NCBI GenBank assembly: GCA_024235215.1
Contig: JACKMU010000003.1
Coordinates: 186,001 to 250,000, forward strand
DNA: 64,000 nt
Reading direction: 5' to 3'
From: Chromatiaceae bacterium
GTDB taxonomy: Bacteria > Pseudomonadota > Gammaproteobacteria > Chromatiales > Chromatiaceae
Part shown: in pieces, positions 25,547 through 34,117 of the stretch
Layout of the letters: each line of letters opens with the position of its first letter
How positions within the stretch are numbered: the first letter of the stretch is position 1
Program-made: the position numbers and the translations under genes
Notes under the pieces: model-generated
The model's database searches: none
Seen by the model: the letters and a program-made list of their open reading frames with translations, nothing else
Told to the model about the DNA's origin: nothing

Positions 25547-28132
25547 ATGACGAAGATTGAATCACATACCCCCATGATGCAGCAGTATCTGCGTATTAAG
25601 GCGGAACATCCGGAGATGCTGCTCTTCTACCGCATGGGGGACTTCTACGAGTTGTTCTACCAGGATGCGGAGCGGGCGGCGCGGATGCTCGACATCACGC
25701 TGACCAAGCGCGGCCAGTCGGCAGGAGAGCCGATTCCGATGGCGGGCGTGCCCCATCACTCGGTCGAAAGTTATCTGGCGAAACTGGTGAAGCTGGGGGA
25801 GTCGGTCGCGATCTGTGAGCAGATCGGTGACCCGGCGGCAAGTAAAGGGCCGGTGGAGCGTAAGGTGGTGCGGGTGGTGACCCCCGGTACAGTGACCGAC
25901 GAGGCACTGCTGGACGATCGACGCGACAACCTGCTGTCAGCTCTCTTTCAGCATGGCAACCGCTGTGGAATGGCAACGCTGGACCTCGGCAGCGGACGGC
26001 TGGTGCTGCAGCAGATGGATGCCGGAGAGGCGTTGGCTGGAGAGCTGGAGCGGCTGCGTCCGGCCGAACTGCTTGTTTCCGAGCAGCACCCGCCGATCAC
26101 CGGACAGCCGGATGCGCACGGCCTTTGCAGGCTGCCGGCGTGGCACTTCGACCAGGAGACGGCTGAACGGCTGCTCAGCAGTCAGTTCGGTACACGCGAC
26201 CTCTCCGGCTTCGGCTGCAAGGATCACCCGCTTGCGGTGGCCGCAGCCGGTGCGTTGCTGCAGTACGTGCAACACACTCAGCGCAGTCTGCTGCCCCACC
26301 TGCGCGGCATCACCATCGAACGGCGCTCGGATGCAGTGATCATTGACGCTGCCACGCGGCGCAATCTGGAGCTCGATCAGAGCCTGAGCGGCAACCAACG
26401 CAACACACTGGCCGGCATCATGGACCGTACCTTGACGCCCATGGGCTCACGCATGCTGCGGCGTTGGATCAATCGACCGCTGCGTGACAACCGCTGCATC
26501 CGTGCGCGCCACACTGCCATCAGCCAGCTGCTGGAGCAGGGTGCCGGACCAGCGATTCAGGAGGAGCTGAAGGGGGTTGGCGATGTCGAGCGCATCCTCG
26601 CCCGGGTGGCATTGAAAAGTGCTCGTCCACGTGACCTGTCGACGCTGCGCGATTCATTAAGCCGCCTTCCGGCACTGCAGCAGGTGCTGCAGCCAATGGA
26701 CGCGTCCCTGCTGCAGCAGCTGGCGCAGGAAGCGGGTACTCATCCTGAATTGCACGCGCTGCTCCAACGGGCACTGATCGACAACCCACCTGTGTTGGTC
26801 CGCGACGGCGGTGTGCTGGCACGGGGCTACCACGTGGAACTGGATGAACTGCGCGACCTGTCGCGCAACGCAGACAGCTACCTGCTGCAGCTGGAGGTGC
26901 GCGAGCGTGAGCGCACCGGCATCACCAATCTGAAGGTGGGCTACAACCGGGTACACGGCTACTACATCGAGATCAGCCGCAGCCGCTCAGATGAGGTACC
27001 GGCTGATTATGTACGCCGCCAGACACTGAAGGGAGCCGAACGCTTCATCACCCCGGAGTTGAAAAAATTCGAGAATCAGGTGCTGTCGGCGAAAGAGCGT
27101 GCACTGGCGCTGGAGAAGCAACTATATGACGAACTGCTGACCGAACTGGGTAGAGCGTTAGCGCCGCTCCAGCACACCGCCGAAGCGCTTGCCACGTTGG
27201 ATGTGATCGCCAATTTCGCGGAGCGGGCAGTGCGGTTGGACCTGGTCGAACCGGAACTGAGTGAAGTGCCGGGACTGCATATCAGCGCTGGCCGTCACCC
27301 GGTAGTGGAGCAAGTGAGCGACACCCCGTTTGTCGCCAACGACGTGGATTTCGACGAGCAGCGACGTATTCTGGTGATTACCGGACCCAACATGGGGGGC
27401 AAATCCACCTATATGCGCCAAACCGCGCTGATCGTGTTACTCGCCTGTGCCGGCAGCTTCGTCCCGGCCGCAGCGGCACGCATCGGACCTATCGACCGGA
27501 TCTTCTCGCGCATTGGCGCCTCCGACGATCTGGCCGGCGGCCGCTCCACCTTCATGGTGGAGATGGAGGAGACTGCCAACATCCTGCACAACGCCAGCGA
27601 CAGCAGCCTGGTGCTGATGGATGAGGTCGGGCGCGGCACCAGCACCTTCGACGGACTCTCGCTGGCTTGGGCTTGCGCGGTGGAACTGGCCACCCGCATC
27701 CGTGCCTTCACCCTGTTCGCCACCCACTATTTCGAGTTGACCACGCTGCCGCAGGAGTACCAGGGCATAGCCAATCTGCACCTGGACGCAGTGGAACACG
27801 GTGACAGCATCGTTTTTCTGCACACGGTGCGGGAGGGGCCGGCCAACCAGAGCTATGGTCTGCAGGTGGCAGCGCTAGCCGGGGTTCCGCAGTCGATCAT
27901 CCGGCGCGCACGTAAACGGCTGGCGGAGTTGGAGCAGGCCGCGCACCGCCATCGGGCACAAGACGACCGCCAGCTGTCGCTGTTCATGGCGTTCGAGGAG
28001 CAGCAGAGCGTACCACCGGACTGCCGCGACACTCCACTGATACAGGCACTGGAGGAGTTGGATCCGGATCAGCTGACGCCGCGCCAGGCATTGGAAGAGC
28101 TCTATCGTTTGAAATCCCTGCTCGCGGAGTAG
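25547..28132 (+). CDS. mutS: DNA mismatch repair protein MutS
   Basis: 861 residues, full length for MutS1. The mismatch-wedge motif LLFYRMGDFYELF carries the Phe-x-Glu pair near the N-terminus. The connector, lever and clamp domains follow. The ATPase has Walker A ITGPNMGGKSTYMRQ (about residue 617), LVLMDEVGRGTSTFDG and THYFELT. A C-terminal region ends with a tetramerisation-type helix. MutS recognises mismatches as a dimer and recruits MutL. It has its own promoter region, which contains the unusual hairpins described above, and converges with the FHA gene. Confidence 0.98.
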   Translation: MTKIESHTPMMQQYLRIKAEHPEMLLFYRMGDFYELFYQDAERAARMLDITLTKRGQSAGEPIPMAGVPHHSVESYLAKLVKLGESVAICEQIGDPAASKGPVERKVVRVVTPGTVTDEALLDDRRDNLLSALFQHGNRCGMATLDLGSGRLVLQQMDAGEALAGELERLRPAELLVSEQHPPITGQPDAHGLCRLPAWHFDQETAERLLSSQFGTRDLSGFGCKDHPLAVAAAGALLQYVQHTQRSLLPHLRGITIERRSDAVIIDAATRRNLELDQSLSGNQRNTLAGIMDRTLTPMGSRMLRRWINRPLRDNRCIRARHTAISQLLEQGAGPAIQEELKGVGDVERILARVALKSARPRDLSTLRDSLSRLPALQQVLQPMDASLLQQLAQEAGTHPELHALLQRALIDNPPVLVRDGGVLARGYHVELDELRDLSRNADSYLLQLEVRERERTGITNLKVGYNRVHGYYIEISRSRSDEVPADYVRRQTLKGAERFITPELKKFENQVLSAKERALALEKQLYDELLTELGRALAPLQHTAEALATLDVIANFAERAVRLDLVEPELSEVPGLHISAGRHPVVEQVSDTPFVANDVDFDEQRRILVITGPNMGGKSTYMRQTALIVLLACAGSFVPAAAARIGPIDRIFSRIGASDDLAGGRSTFMVEMEETANILHNASDSSLVLMDEVGRGTSTFDGLSLAWACAVELATRIRAFTLFATHYFELTTLPQEYQGIANLHLDAVEHGDSIVFLHTVREGPANQSYGLQVAALAGVPQSIIRRARKRLAELEQAAHRHRAQDDRQLSLFMAFEEQQSVPPDCRDTPLIQALEELDPDQLTPRQALEELYRLKSLLAE

Positions 28133-28133
28133 C

Positions 28134-28149
28134 GGCGAATTTATTCGCC
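28134..28149. other. Small hairpin between convergent mutS and FHA genes
   Basis: GGCGAA at 28134-28139, loop TTTA, TTCGCC at 28144-28149. It directly follows the mutS stop but has no T run, so it may protect the transcript end rather than terminate. Confidence 0.3.
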
Positions 28150-28202
28150 ATTGCAGAAAATTGCAAATCGGTTGAAATCGCTATTTAAGCGGCATAGCCG
28201 GA

Positions 28203-28880
28203 TCAGCTTTCAGGCTGCCTTGGAAAAGTGATCTCAGCCAGACTCTCACCCACCTCGACGACATCCGCTTCGTTCAGTTTGACCCCGGCAACGGAATTGA
28301 TTACCCGATTATTGATCTTGGTCGAGTTCTCGCCGCCGATATGCAGCAGAAAAAAGCCTTGGGGACGACGGGTAATCGCCGCGACTGCGCCACCGGGTTT
28401 GCCTATCGTGTAGAGTCCGCGACCTATGACATCGGTGCGACCAGCATTGGGCCCGCGAAAAAATCGCAGCCGCGCCGTTTTCGGTAGTTGCACTGTAGGC
28501 GCTTTCTGCGGGGCTGGGGATGCTTCTTCAGCCAATCCACTTGTTACCGCGTGCGCTTGTGCTGCCAATGAAGTGGATCTCGCCGCAGCTTCCTCTGCTA
28601 TCAGAAACTGCAACCGGAAGGTACCTATTCGAATCTCATCCTCATGCTTCAGCAGATGCTTGGTGATGGGGCGGTTGTTGTGCTGAGTGCCGTTGGTACT
28701 CTCCAGATCCTCCAGATAGTAATTCTTGAGGACACGCACGAGCCGGGCGTGCTGGCGGCTCACCGAAGCGTCATGCAGGACGATATCAGATTTCGGATCC
28801 CTCCCAATGGAGATCTCTTTCGCCTCGAGCACGGCTTCGCCACGCTTAACATCGCCCTGCATGATGACAAACTTATACAT
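28203..28880 (-). CDS. Protein with two FHA domains
   Basis: 225 residues. The first FHA domain (residues ~1-95) has the phosphothreonine-binding set ISIGRD, SVSRQHARL and ESTNGT. An Ala/Pro-rich linker follows, then a second, weaker FHA-like domain (YTIGKPGG, NSTKINNRVI) that lacks the canonical S-x-x-H. FHA domains bind pThr peptides. I chose the ATG at 28880 with GGGAG 8 nt upstream. Its start lies 8 bp inside the PP2C gene, so phosphatase and phosphopeptide reader are co-made. No Ser/Thr kinase is near; it must be elsewhere or the target is a foreign kinase product. Confidence 0.88.
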   Translation of the reverse strand: MYKFVIMQGDVKRGEAVLEAKEISIGRDPKSDIVLHDASVSRQHARLVRVLKNYYLEDLESTNGTQHNNRPITKHLLKHEDEIRIGTFRLQFLIAEEAAARSTSLAAQAHAVTSGLAEEASPAPQKAPTVQLPKTARLRFFRGPNAGRTDVIGRGLYTIGKPGGAVAAITRRPQGFFLLHIGGENSTKINNRVINSVAGVKLNEADVVEVGESLAEITFPRQPES

Positions 28881-29634
28881 CCGCACTCCCGGCAGATTGT
28901 TCCTCTACGATTTGATCTGCTGCCACCAGCACGATGGAGATATTGTCCTGCCCTCCCCGTCTCAACGCCGCATTCAACAGCTGGTCAGCAACCGTTTCAA
29001 GCGCTCCGTTGTAACCGGCGAGCATTTTGCCGATACGGCGATCGGAGAGCATGTTGCTGAGTCCATCAGAACAGAAAAGATAGAGATCACCCGCACATGG
29101 AGCGAGCTGGCAACTCTCCACCTTCAGCTCTTCACCGATACCCACTCCGCGGGTAAGCAGATTGTTCCTGACACCCGCTTTGAGTGCATCGTTCAGGGAG
29201 GGGTAGAGACCCTCGTCGACCATCTCCTGAACCAATGAATGGTCGCGGGTAAGCTGGCGCAGCTGTTCGCCACGCCAGAGGTAGAGGCGCGAATCCCCGA
29301 CATGTGCATATTCGACCAACCCCTCCGTGAAACGGCCAACAACCACCGTCGTCGCCATCCCCTTCAGGGAGCCATCCCGCTCCACCGCTTGCAGAATCAC
29401 GCTGTTGGCAAATGCGATCGCCGCAGCCAGCGACTCGGTACGCCCACCCCCGATCATGCGCGTGATCGACTTGACCGCCAGCCGGCTGGCCACCTCACCG
29501 GCACTGTGCCCCCCCATACCATCCGCCAGTACCACCAAGCCCTGCTCCGGCAGCACTCCGACCGCATCCTCGTTGATTTTTCTTACCAAGCCCCTGTCAC
29601 AACGAACGACACTTCGGATGGTGATCGGTTTCAT
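28873..29634 (-). CDS. PP2C family Ser/Thr protein phosphatase
   Basis: 253 residues, one compact PPM domain: RSVVRCDRGLVRKINEDA, metal-binding LADGMGGHSAGE, VGDSRLYLWRG, LTRDHSLV, LFCSDGLSN and GGQDNISIVLV. All expected Asp metal ligands are present. Members dephosphorylate pSer/pThr; in type VI secretion loci and Stp1-type systems they oppose a Hanks kinase. Here the only partner is the overlapping FHA gene. There is no secretion system in the window, so a stand-alone signalling role is more likely. Confidence 0.92.
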   Translation of the reverse strand: MKPITIRSVVRCDRGLVRKINEDAVGVLPEQGLVVLADGMGGHSAGEVASRLAVKSITRMIGGGRTESLAAAIAFANSVILQAVERDGSLKGMATTVVVGRFTEGLVEYAHVGDSRLYLWRGEQLRQLTRDHSLVQEMVDEGLYPSLNDALKAGVRNNLLTRGVGIGEELKVESCQLAPCAGDLYLFCSDGLSNMLSDRRIGKMLAGYNGALETVADQLLNAALRRGGQDNISIVLVAADQIVEEQSAGSADV

Positions 29635-29767
29635 TGTCTGTCCGGAAAAACCTGTACACTTAAGTCAAATCGGGCTGTTCCTGGAAGTTCGGCCGGACAG
29701 TGACAAACTTGAAGCGGGAACAGCGGACTCGCTCTGCCCAACAACGACGGAGGAGCCGGTTGTCCAG

Positions 29768-30511
29768 TCACTCCGTGGTGAATTGGCGCTGTAAGATCGC
29801 CGAAAGCCTGTCCGCTGGAACATACCCGGGAATCATCTTGCCGTTGTCGAGCACCAGCGCGGGGGTTCCGCTTACCCCCATCTCTTCACCCAGGGCCATG
29901 TCCGTCTGAACCGGATTGTCACACTCCCTTTTCTCTATCTCCTGACCAGACTTGGCCGCAGTCATCGCCGCCTTGCGATCATCTGCACACCAGACTGAAA
30001 CCGCCTTGTGATAAGAGCTGCTGCCAACACCCGCACGCGGATAAAAAAGATAGCGGATGCGGATGCCCTGCGCCATATACTGGTCGATCTCGCTATGCAG
30101 CTTGCGGCAGTAGCCACAATCGATGTCGGTGAAGACAGTGACGTTGTACTTCGACTTTTCCGGCGCGAAAATCACCATCGTCTCTTCGTTCAGACTGGTG
30201 ATTACCTTCGACTTGATCGCTTCGACACGCGGCTCGGTCAGATCTCTCCGCTGTGCAACGTCGAATAGCGTCCCTTGAAGCAGATAGCGGCCGTTTTCGC
30301 TGACATAAGCCAGCTGGTGCCCAATCACCACTTCATAAAGGCCGGGGATGGGCGTAGCGGTAATCTCACCGAAATTCGTATCTGGCAGATTAGCGCTCAG
30401 ATTCTGCCGTACTTTGGCCGTAGCCTCATCCTCGGCTGCCTGCGCGCAAAAAGAAAAAGCCACCGCCAGAAATGCACACATCAACACAACGCTTCGCGTT
30501 ACTCTGTTCAT
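29768..30511 (-). CDS. dsbC: Periplasmic disulfide isomerase DsbC
   Basis: 247 residues. A signal peptide (SVVLMCAFLAVAFSFCAQA) is followed by the N-terminal dimerisation domain (LPDTNFGEITATPIPGLYEVVIG) and a thioredoxin fold with FTDIDCGYCRKLH (active-site C-G-Y-C) and cis-Pro GVSGTPALV. DsbC reshuffles wrong disulfides in the periplasm and is kept reduced by DsbD. The ATG at 30511 is chosen over an in-frame TTG three codons upstream; GAGG lies just before it. Downstream of yajQ and xerD; xerD-dsbC linkage also occurs in enterobacteria. Confidence 0.93.
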   Translation of the reverse strand: MNRVTRSVVLMCAFLAVAFSFCAQAAEDEATAKVRQNLSANLPDTNFGEITATPIPGLYEVVIGHQLAYVSENGRYLLQGTLFDVAQRRDLTEPRVEAIKSKVITSLNEETMVIFAPEKSKYNVTVFTDIDCGYCRKLHSEIDQYMAQGIRIRYLFYPRAGVGSSSYHKAVSVWCADDRKAAMTAAKSGQEIEKRECDNPVQTDMALGEEMGVSGTPALVLDNGKMIPGYVPADRLSAILQRQFTTE

Positions 30512-30516
30512 AGACC

Positions 30517-30999
30517 TCAATCCCGAAAATTGACATACTGCAGCGGAAGACCATACTCTTCCGCCTTCAATAGAGCGATGACCTGCTGCAACTCATCGCG
30601 ACTCTTCCCGGTCACTCTCACCTGCTCTCCCTGAATCTGTGCCTGCACTTTGAGCCGGGAGGCTTTGATCTCTTTGACCAACTGCTTCGCCAGTGCCGTC
30701 TCTATACCCTGTCTGATCCGCACTTGTTGCCGGGCGGCATTCAGACTGCACTGCGATTTATCGATCTCCATGCAGCCGATATCCACTCCCCGTTTGACCA
30801 GCTTGTGGCGCAGAATATCCACCATCTGCTTCAACTGGAAATCCTCCTGTGCGCGCAGCAGGATCTCCGCGTCATTCTGCTCGAAGCTGGCATCGACCCC
30901 TTTGAAATCAAAACGGGTCTTCACCTCCCGGTTCGCTTGATCCACCGCATTGCGCACCTCCTGCAGGTCGGCTTCGGAGACCACATCAAATGAAGGCAT
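30517..30999 (-). CDS. yajQ: YajQ family cyclic-di-GMP/nucleotide-binding protein
   Basis: 160 residues with the conserved start MPSFDVVSEADLQEVRNAVDQA, then TRFDFKG, LLRAQEDFQLKQMVDIL, IDKSQ, and the end VRVTGKSRDELQQVIALLK. YajQ proteins are small cytoplasmic nucleotide-binding proteins; some bind c-di-GMP and act with LysR-type regulators. The ATG at 30999 has a strong GAGGAG site; the longer frame from 31038 adds an unrelated leader. Only 5 bp separate it from dsbC. Confidence 0.94.
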   Translation of the reverse strand: MPSFDVVSEADLQEVRNAVDQANREVKTRFDFKGVDASFEQNDAEILLRAQEDFQLKQMVDILRHKLVKRGVDIGCMEIDKSQCSLNAARQQVRIRQGIETALAKQLVKEIKASRLKVQAQIQGEQVRVTGKSRDELQQVIALLKAEEYGLPLQYVNFRD

Positions 31000-31133
31000 A
31001 GCAACACTCCTCGTCAAATTTACCGGCAAGGCTAGCATATTAAGGGCCGGGGGGTGAGGGCCAAGGTAACAGAATCCCCGGCACCCAAGACCCTAACTCC
31101 TCTGCCATCAGCCCCCGGTCCCGTTCCCTACCC

Positions 31134-32051
31134 CTATCCACGCGGATGGTGTTTAGCGTGCAGGCTGCGCAGCCGTTCGCGGGCAACGTGAGTGTAGATC
31201 TGCGTGGTCGACAGGTCGCTATGTCCCAGCAACATCTGCACCACGCGCAGATCTGCGCCATGATCCAGCAAGTGGGTGGCGAATGCGTGCCGCAGCGTGT
31301 GCGGCGACAGTGGTTTGACAATACCTGCACTGGCAGCGTGTTTCTTGATCCGGTACCAGAATGCCTGGCGGGTCATACCTGCCCCCCGCCGGGTGGGAAA
31401 AACCGCCACACAGAACCGCCCACCGAGCAGTTGCTGGCGAACGCCGGAGAAAAAACGCTGCAGCCAGTCGATCGCCTCCTCCCCCAATGGCACCAGACGC
31501 TCCTTACCCCCTTTGCCGACAATCCGCACCAAACCCTGATTCAGGTTGAGCTGTGTCAGCTGTAGCTCGACCAGTTCGGAGACTCGCAGACCGGTGGCAT
31601 AGAGCACCTCCAGCATCACCCGATCACGAAACGCTTCGGAATCCTCCAGATGTGGCGCCTCCAGCAACGCAGTAACCTCCGACTCAGTCAGCGATTTCGG
31701 TAGCGGCCGGCCCATTCTGGGTGCGTCGATGCGGGCACTGGGATCTCTGCTCAACCGCCCCTCTCTTACCCAATATTGAAAAAACTGCCGCAGCGAGGAG
31801 AGCAGGCGCGCACTGGAGCGGGGCTTTCTCCCCAACTGTGATTGATCTGCGAGAAATTCCAGCAATTCACCCCTGTCGATGGCCAACAGACCGGAGGATC
31901 CCTTACTCGTGAGCCAGTGCGCCAACATACGCAGGTCCGATTGATAGGCTGACAGCGTATTCCGGCTCAAACCGCGTTCCATCCAGAGCGCATCAGCGAA
32001 GCGTTCGATCAGACGCTGGTCCTCTGCGCTTACCGGGGATGGAGAAGGCAT
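31134..32051 (-). CDS. xerD: Site-specific tyrosine recombinase XerD
   Basis: 305 residues. N-terminal SAM-like DNA-binding domain (LIERFADALWMERGLSRNTLSAYQSDL) and catalytic domain with Arg in YATGLRVSELVEL, Lys in GKGGKERLVPLG, H-x-L-R in SPHTLRHAFATHLLDHG, LLGHSDLSTT and the nucleophile Tyr in QIYTHV. XerD with XerC resolves chromosome dimers at dif. The ATG at 32051 gives the family length; the frame remains open 68 codons upstream, and the local ribosome site is weak, so the exact start is less sure. XerC is not in the window. Confidence 0.94.
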   Translation of the reverse strand: MPSPSPVSAEDQRLIERFADALWMERGLSRNTLSAYQSDLRMLAHWLTSKGSSGLLAIDRGELLEFLADQSQLGRKPRSSARLLSSLRQFFQYWVREGRLSRDPSARIDAPRMGRPLPKSLTESEVTALLEAPHLEDSEAFRDRVMLEVLYATGLRVSELVELQLTQLNLNQGLVRIVGKGGKERLVPLGEEAIDWLQRFFSGVRQQLLGGRFCVAVFPTRRGAGMTRQAFWYRIKKHAASAGIVKPLSPHTLRHAFATHLLDHGADLRVVQMLLGHSDLSTTQIYTHVARERLRSLHAKHHPRG

Positions 32052-32545
32052 GTAGAGCTGGGGCCGAGGGCAAATGCAAGACTGGCTGACATGATTGATG
32101 TAATGGTTGACAAACAGCGGTTTGCAGTTATCCGCGTCAGAATACCATGAATCATTCCACTCTGGACTTTGCAACGCAAGCTGCGTCGACCGTGCGATTT
32201 TCGTCGCGCCACCAGATTCCTGCATTGGCATCATGCAGATTGGCAGCCCTTCCAACTTCTGCAGAAAATGCTGACTACTTCGGAGTTTCCGTTACAATTG
32301 CGCTGTTTTCCACATTTCCTGTGGATAACATTGTGAACAACCGCTGGAAACAGCTCCGAACAGCCCGGTTTCACTGACTGGCATTCAGATTGTCTAAAAA
32401 TTACACGAATTTAATGTTTTCAATAGATTCAATTGGTTAACAGATTAACTTCAGCTAACTTATTGTAATGAACAGCGATCCCATCCAGCCTATTGGAAAA
32501 GCGTCGGCCGTTGTGAGTGGAAATATCTGATCAATCCGAGACCCC
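32052..32545. promoter_or_regulatory. Divergent intergenic region with inverted DnaA-box-like sites
   Basis: 494 bp between xerD and the ycgN-like gene. TGTGGATAA at 32320-32328 is the complement of the consensus DnaA box TTATCCACA, and TTTTCCACA at 32306-32314 is one base off it in the opposite orientation. Their arms form the hairpin TCCACA-TTTCC-TGTGGA. AT-rich sequence follows (32390-32460). No gene is recognisable. It may simply hold the two divergent promoters. Confidence 0.4.
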
Positions 32546-32989
32546 ATGTCAGCCAAACAGGAAAGGTTCTGGAAAGAAACACCGCTGGAGCTGCTGAACC
32601 GGAGCCAGTGGGAGGCACTGTGCGACCGTTGCGGCAAATGCTGTCTGCACCGTTTCGAGGATCCTGAAACCCATGAGATTCTGTTCACCAACGTCTGCTG
32701 CCGCTATCTCGATACCGCCAGCGGCAACTGCCTGGACTACCCGAACCGAGCGCGCAACGTGCCTGACTGCGTTACGTTGACACCGGAGATGCTGCAGGAG
32801 CCCCACTGGCTACCGCAGACCTGCGCTTACCGACTGCTGGCAGAGCACAAAGAACTGCCTGGCTGGCATCCGCTGGTGTCGGGCCGGCCCGAGACACTGT
32901 TCAATTCGGGCCATTCCGTTGGCGGGCGCGTAATCAGTGAACTGGACGCTGACGCACTGGAACACCACCTGGTCGACTGGATCCGATGA
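32546..32989 (+). CDS. YcgN-like (UPF0260, YkgJ family) cysteine-cluster protein
   Basis: 147 residues. Cysteines are arranged as in the YkgJ zinc/iron cluster family: LCDRCGKCCLHRFED, TNVCCRYLDTASGNCLDYPNR, VPDCVTLT and LPQTCAYRLL. The cluster binds a metal; the function of YcgN is unknown. The length is that of the enterobacterial protein. The stop overlaps the next gene (DUF3549) by 4 nt, ATGA, suggesting co-translation. Confidence 0.9.
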   Translation: MSAKQERFWKETPLELLNRSQWEALCDRCGKCCLHRFEDPETHEILFTNVCCRYLDTASGNCLDYPNRARNVPDCVTLTPEMLQEPHWLPQTCAYRLLAEHKELPGWHPLVSGRPETLFNSGHSVGGRVISELDADALEHHLVDWIR

Positions 32990-34065
32990 GCAGACAACAA
33001 TCCAATAGCACCCTGCTGCAATTTCTCGCCCAAGGTGACACCCGACTGCATCTGTTCGACATGGGACGGCGGGTGGTAAAGATTCCCCGCAAGCGCTTCC
33101 TGCAATTAGAAAAAAACCAGATGGCTTATCCTGCCCCGCTACAGCGGCAGGCTTGGTTCGCACTGCTGTTTCAGGAACCGGACAGATTGCGCGAGCCAAT
33201 TGTCTGGTTTCTCCGGTTTCCGCTGGATGAGCAGGCCAAACTCAACCTGGCAGCGCGCGATGACCTCATGCACAGGCTGGTGGAATGGATCGGGAGCGAT
33301 CCGGCGGACTCACTCAACAGCAGTGGACATAGGGACGCGGTATTGGAACAGAACCCCTACGGTTTTAAACCGCGCAACGATCGGCTGGCTATTTTTCACG
33401 CCCGCATCTCGCGCCTGCTGAAACAGCCCGCATCCCGCCATTATGATCACGCCCGCAGCTACTTCAACGGCGAGTTCGGCTGGGACCAGTGGTCCTTCGT
33501 CGGCTACCAGGGGATCGCGGATATCGCGGCACGGCTGGACCAGGATGACAATGAGCAGTGTCTGATCGTCGCGCTGCCTGAGTTGCCAGCCAGCCCGCTT
33601 GAGGCGATCTGTCACTGCCTGGAAAATGAACGCGTGTCACGGTCTCTCGCCAATGCACTGCTTGGCGTTGCCCGTGCCGAGCTGCGCCAGGTTACCCCTG
33701 CCGGCGCCACGCTGGCTGCCACCATCCGGGGAATATCGAATTCACGCTCAGTCAGCACCAGACAACAACTCATCTCCGAAGTGCTGGCAGCACCAGTGTC
33801 GCAGGATCCGGCTGTGTTAAGTGCCATCAGCGGTCGATCCTGGGAGGATTTGCAGCAGCAGGCGCTGGCTGCGGCGTTCCTGGAGAGGCTGGCAGGCAAT
33901 CGCGAGGGACAGCCGTTTTTCGATCTCTGTCTGGCGGATCTACTTTTCATTCCGGGAATGCGCGCACCACTACTCAAAGCGCTGCGCAATCCCAACCGCT
34001 CCAGTGCACTGTCGCGGGCAGTCGGGGGCTTCTTTCAATCGCTCAAAGGGGTGGGTGACGGCTGA
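32986..34065 (+). CDS. DUF3549 family protein
   Basis: 359 residues of a gammaproteobacterial family without known function. It starts MSRQQSNSTLLQFLAQG and has no signal peptide or membrane helix. FVGYQGIADIAARLDQDDN and LPASPLEAICHCLENERVSRSLANALL suggest a soluble helical-repeat protein. Translationally coupled to the YcgN-like gene through a 4-nt overlap; it converges on the U32 peptidase-type gene. Confidence 0.82.
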   Translation: MSRQQSNSTLLQFLAQGDTRLHLFDMGRRVVKIPRKRFLQLEKNQMAYPAPLQRQAWFALLFQEPDRLREPIVWFLRFPLDEQAKLNLAARDDLMHRLVEWIGSDPADSLNSSGHRDAVLEQNPYGFKPRNDRLAIFHARISRLLKQPASRHYDHARSYFNGEFGWDQWSFVGYQGIADIAARLDQDDNEQCLIVALPELPASPLEAICHCLENERVSRSLANALLGVARAELRQVTPAGATLAATIRGISNSRSVSTRQQLISEVLAAPVSQDPAVLSAISGRSWEDLQQQALAAAFLERLAGNREGQPFFDLCLADLLFIPGMRAPLLKALRNPNRSSALSRAVGGFFQSLKGVGDG

Positions 34066-34117
34066 CAATCGGTGGCGTTTCAACACATGAGGACGGGGCC
34101 ACGGAACACCGGCGACA

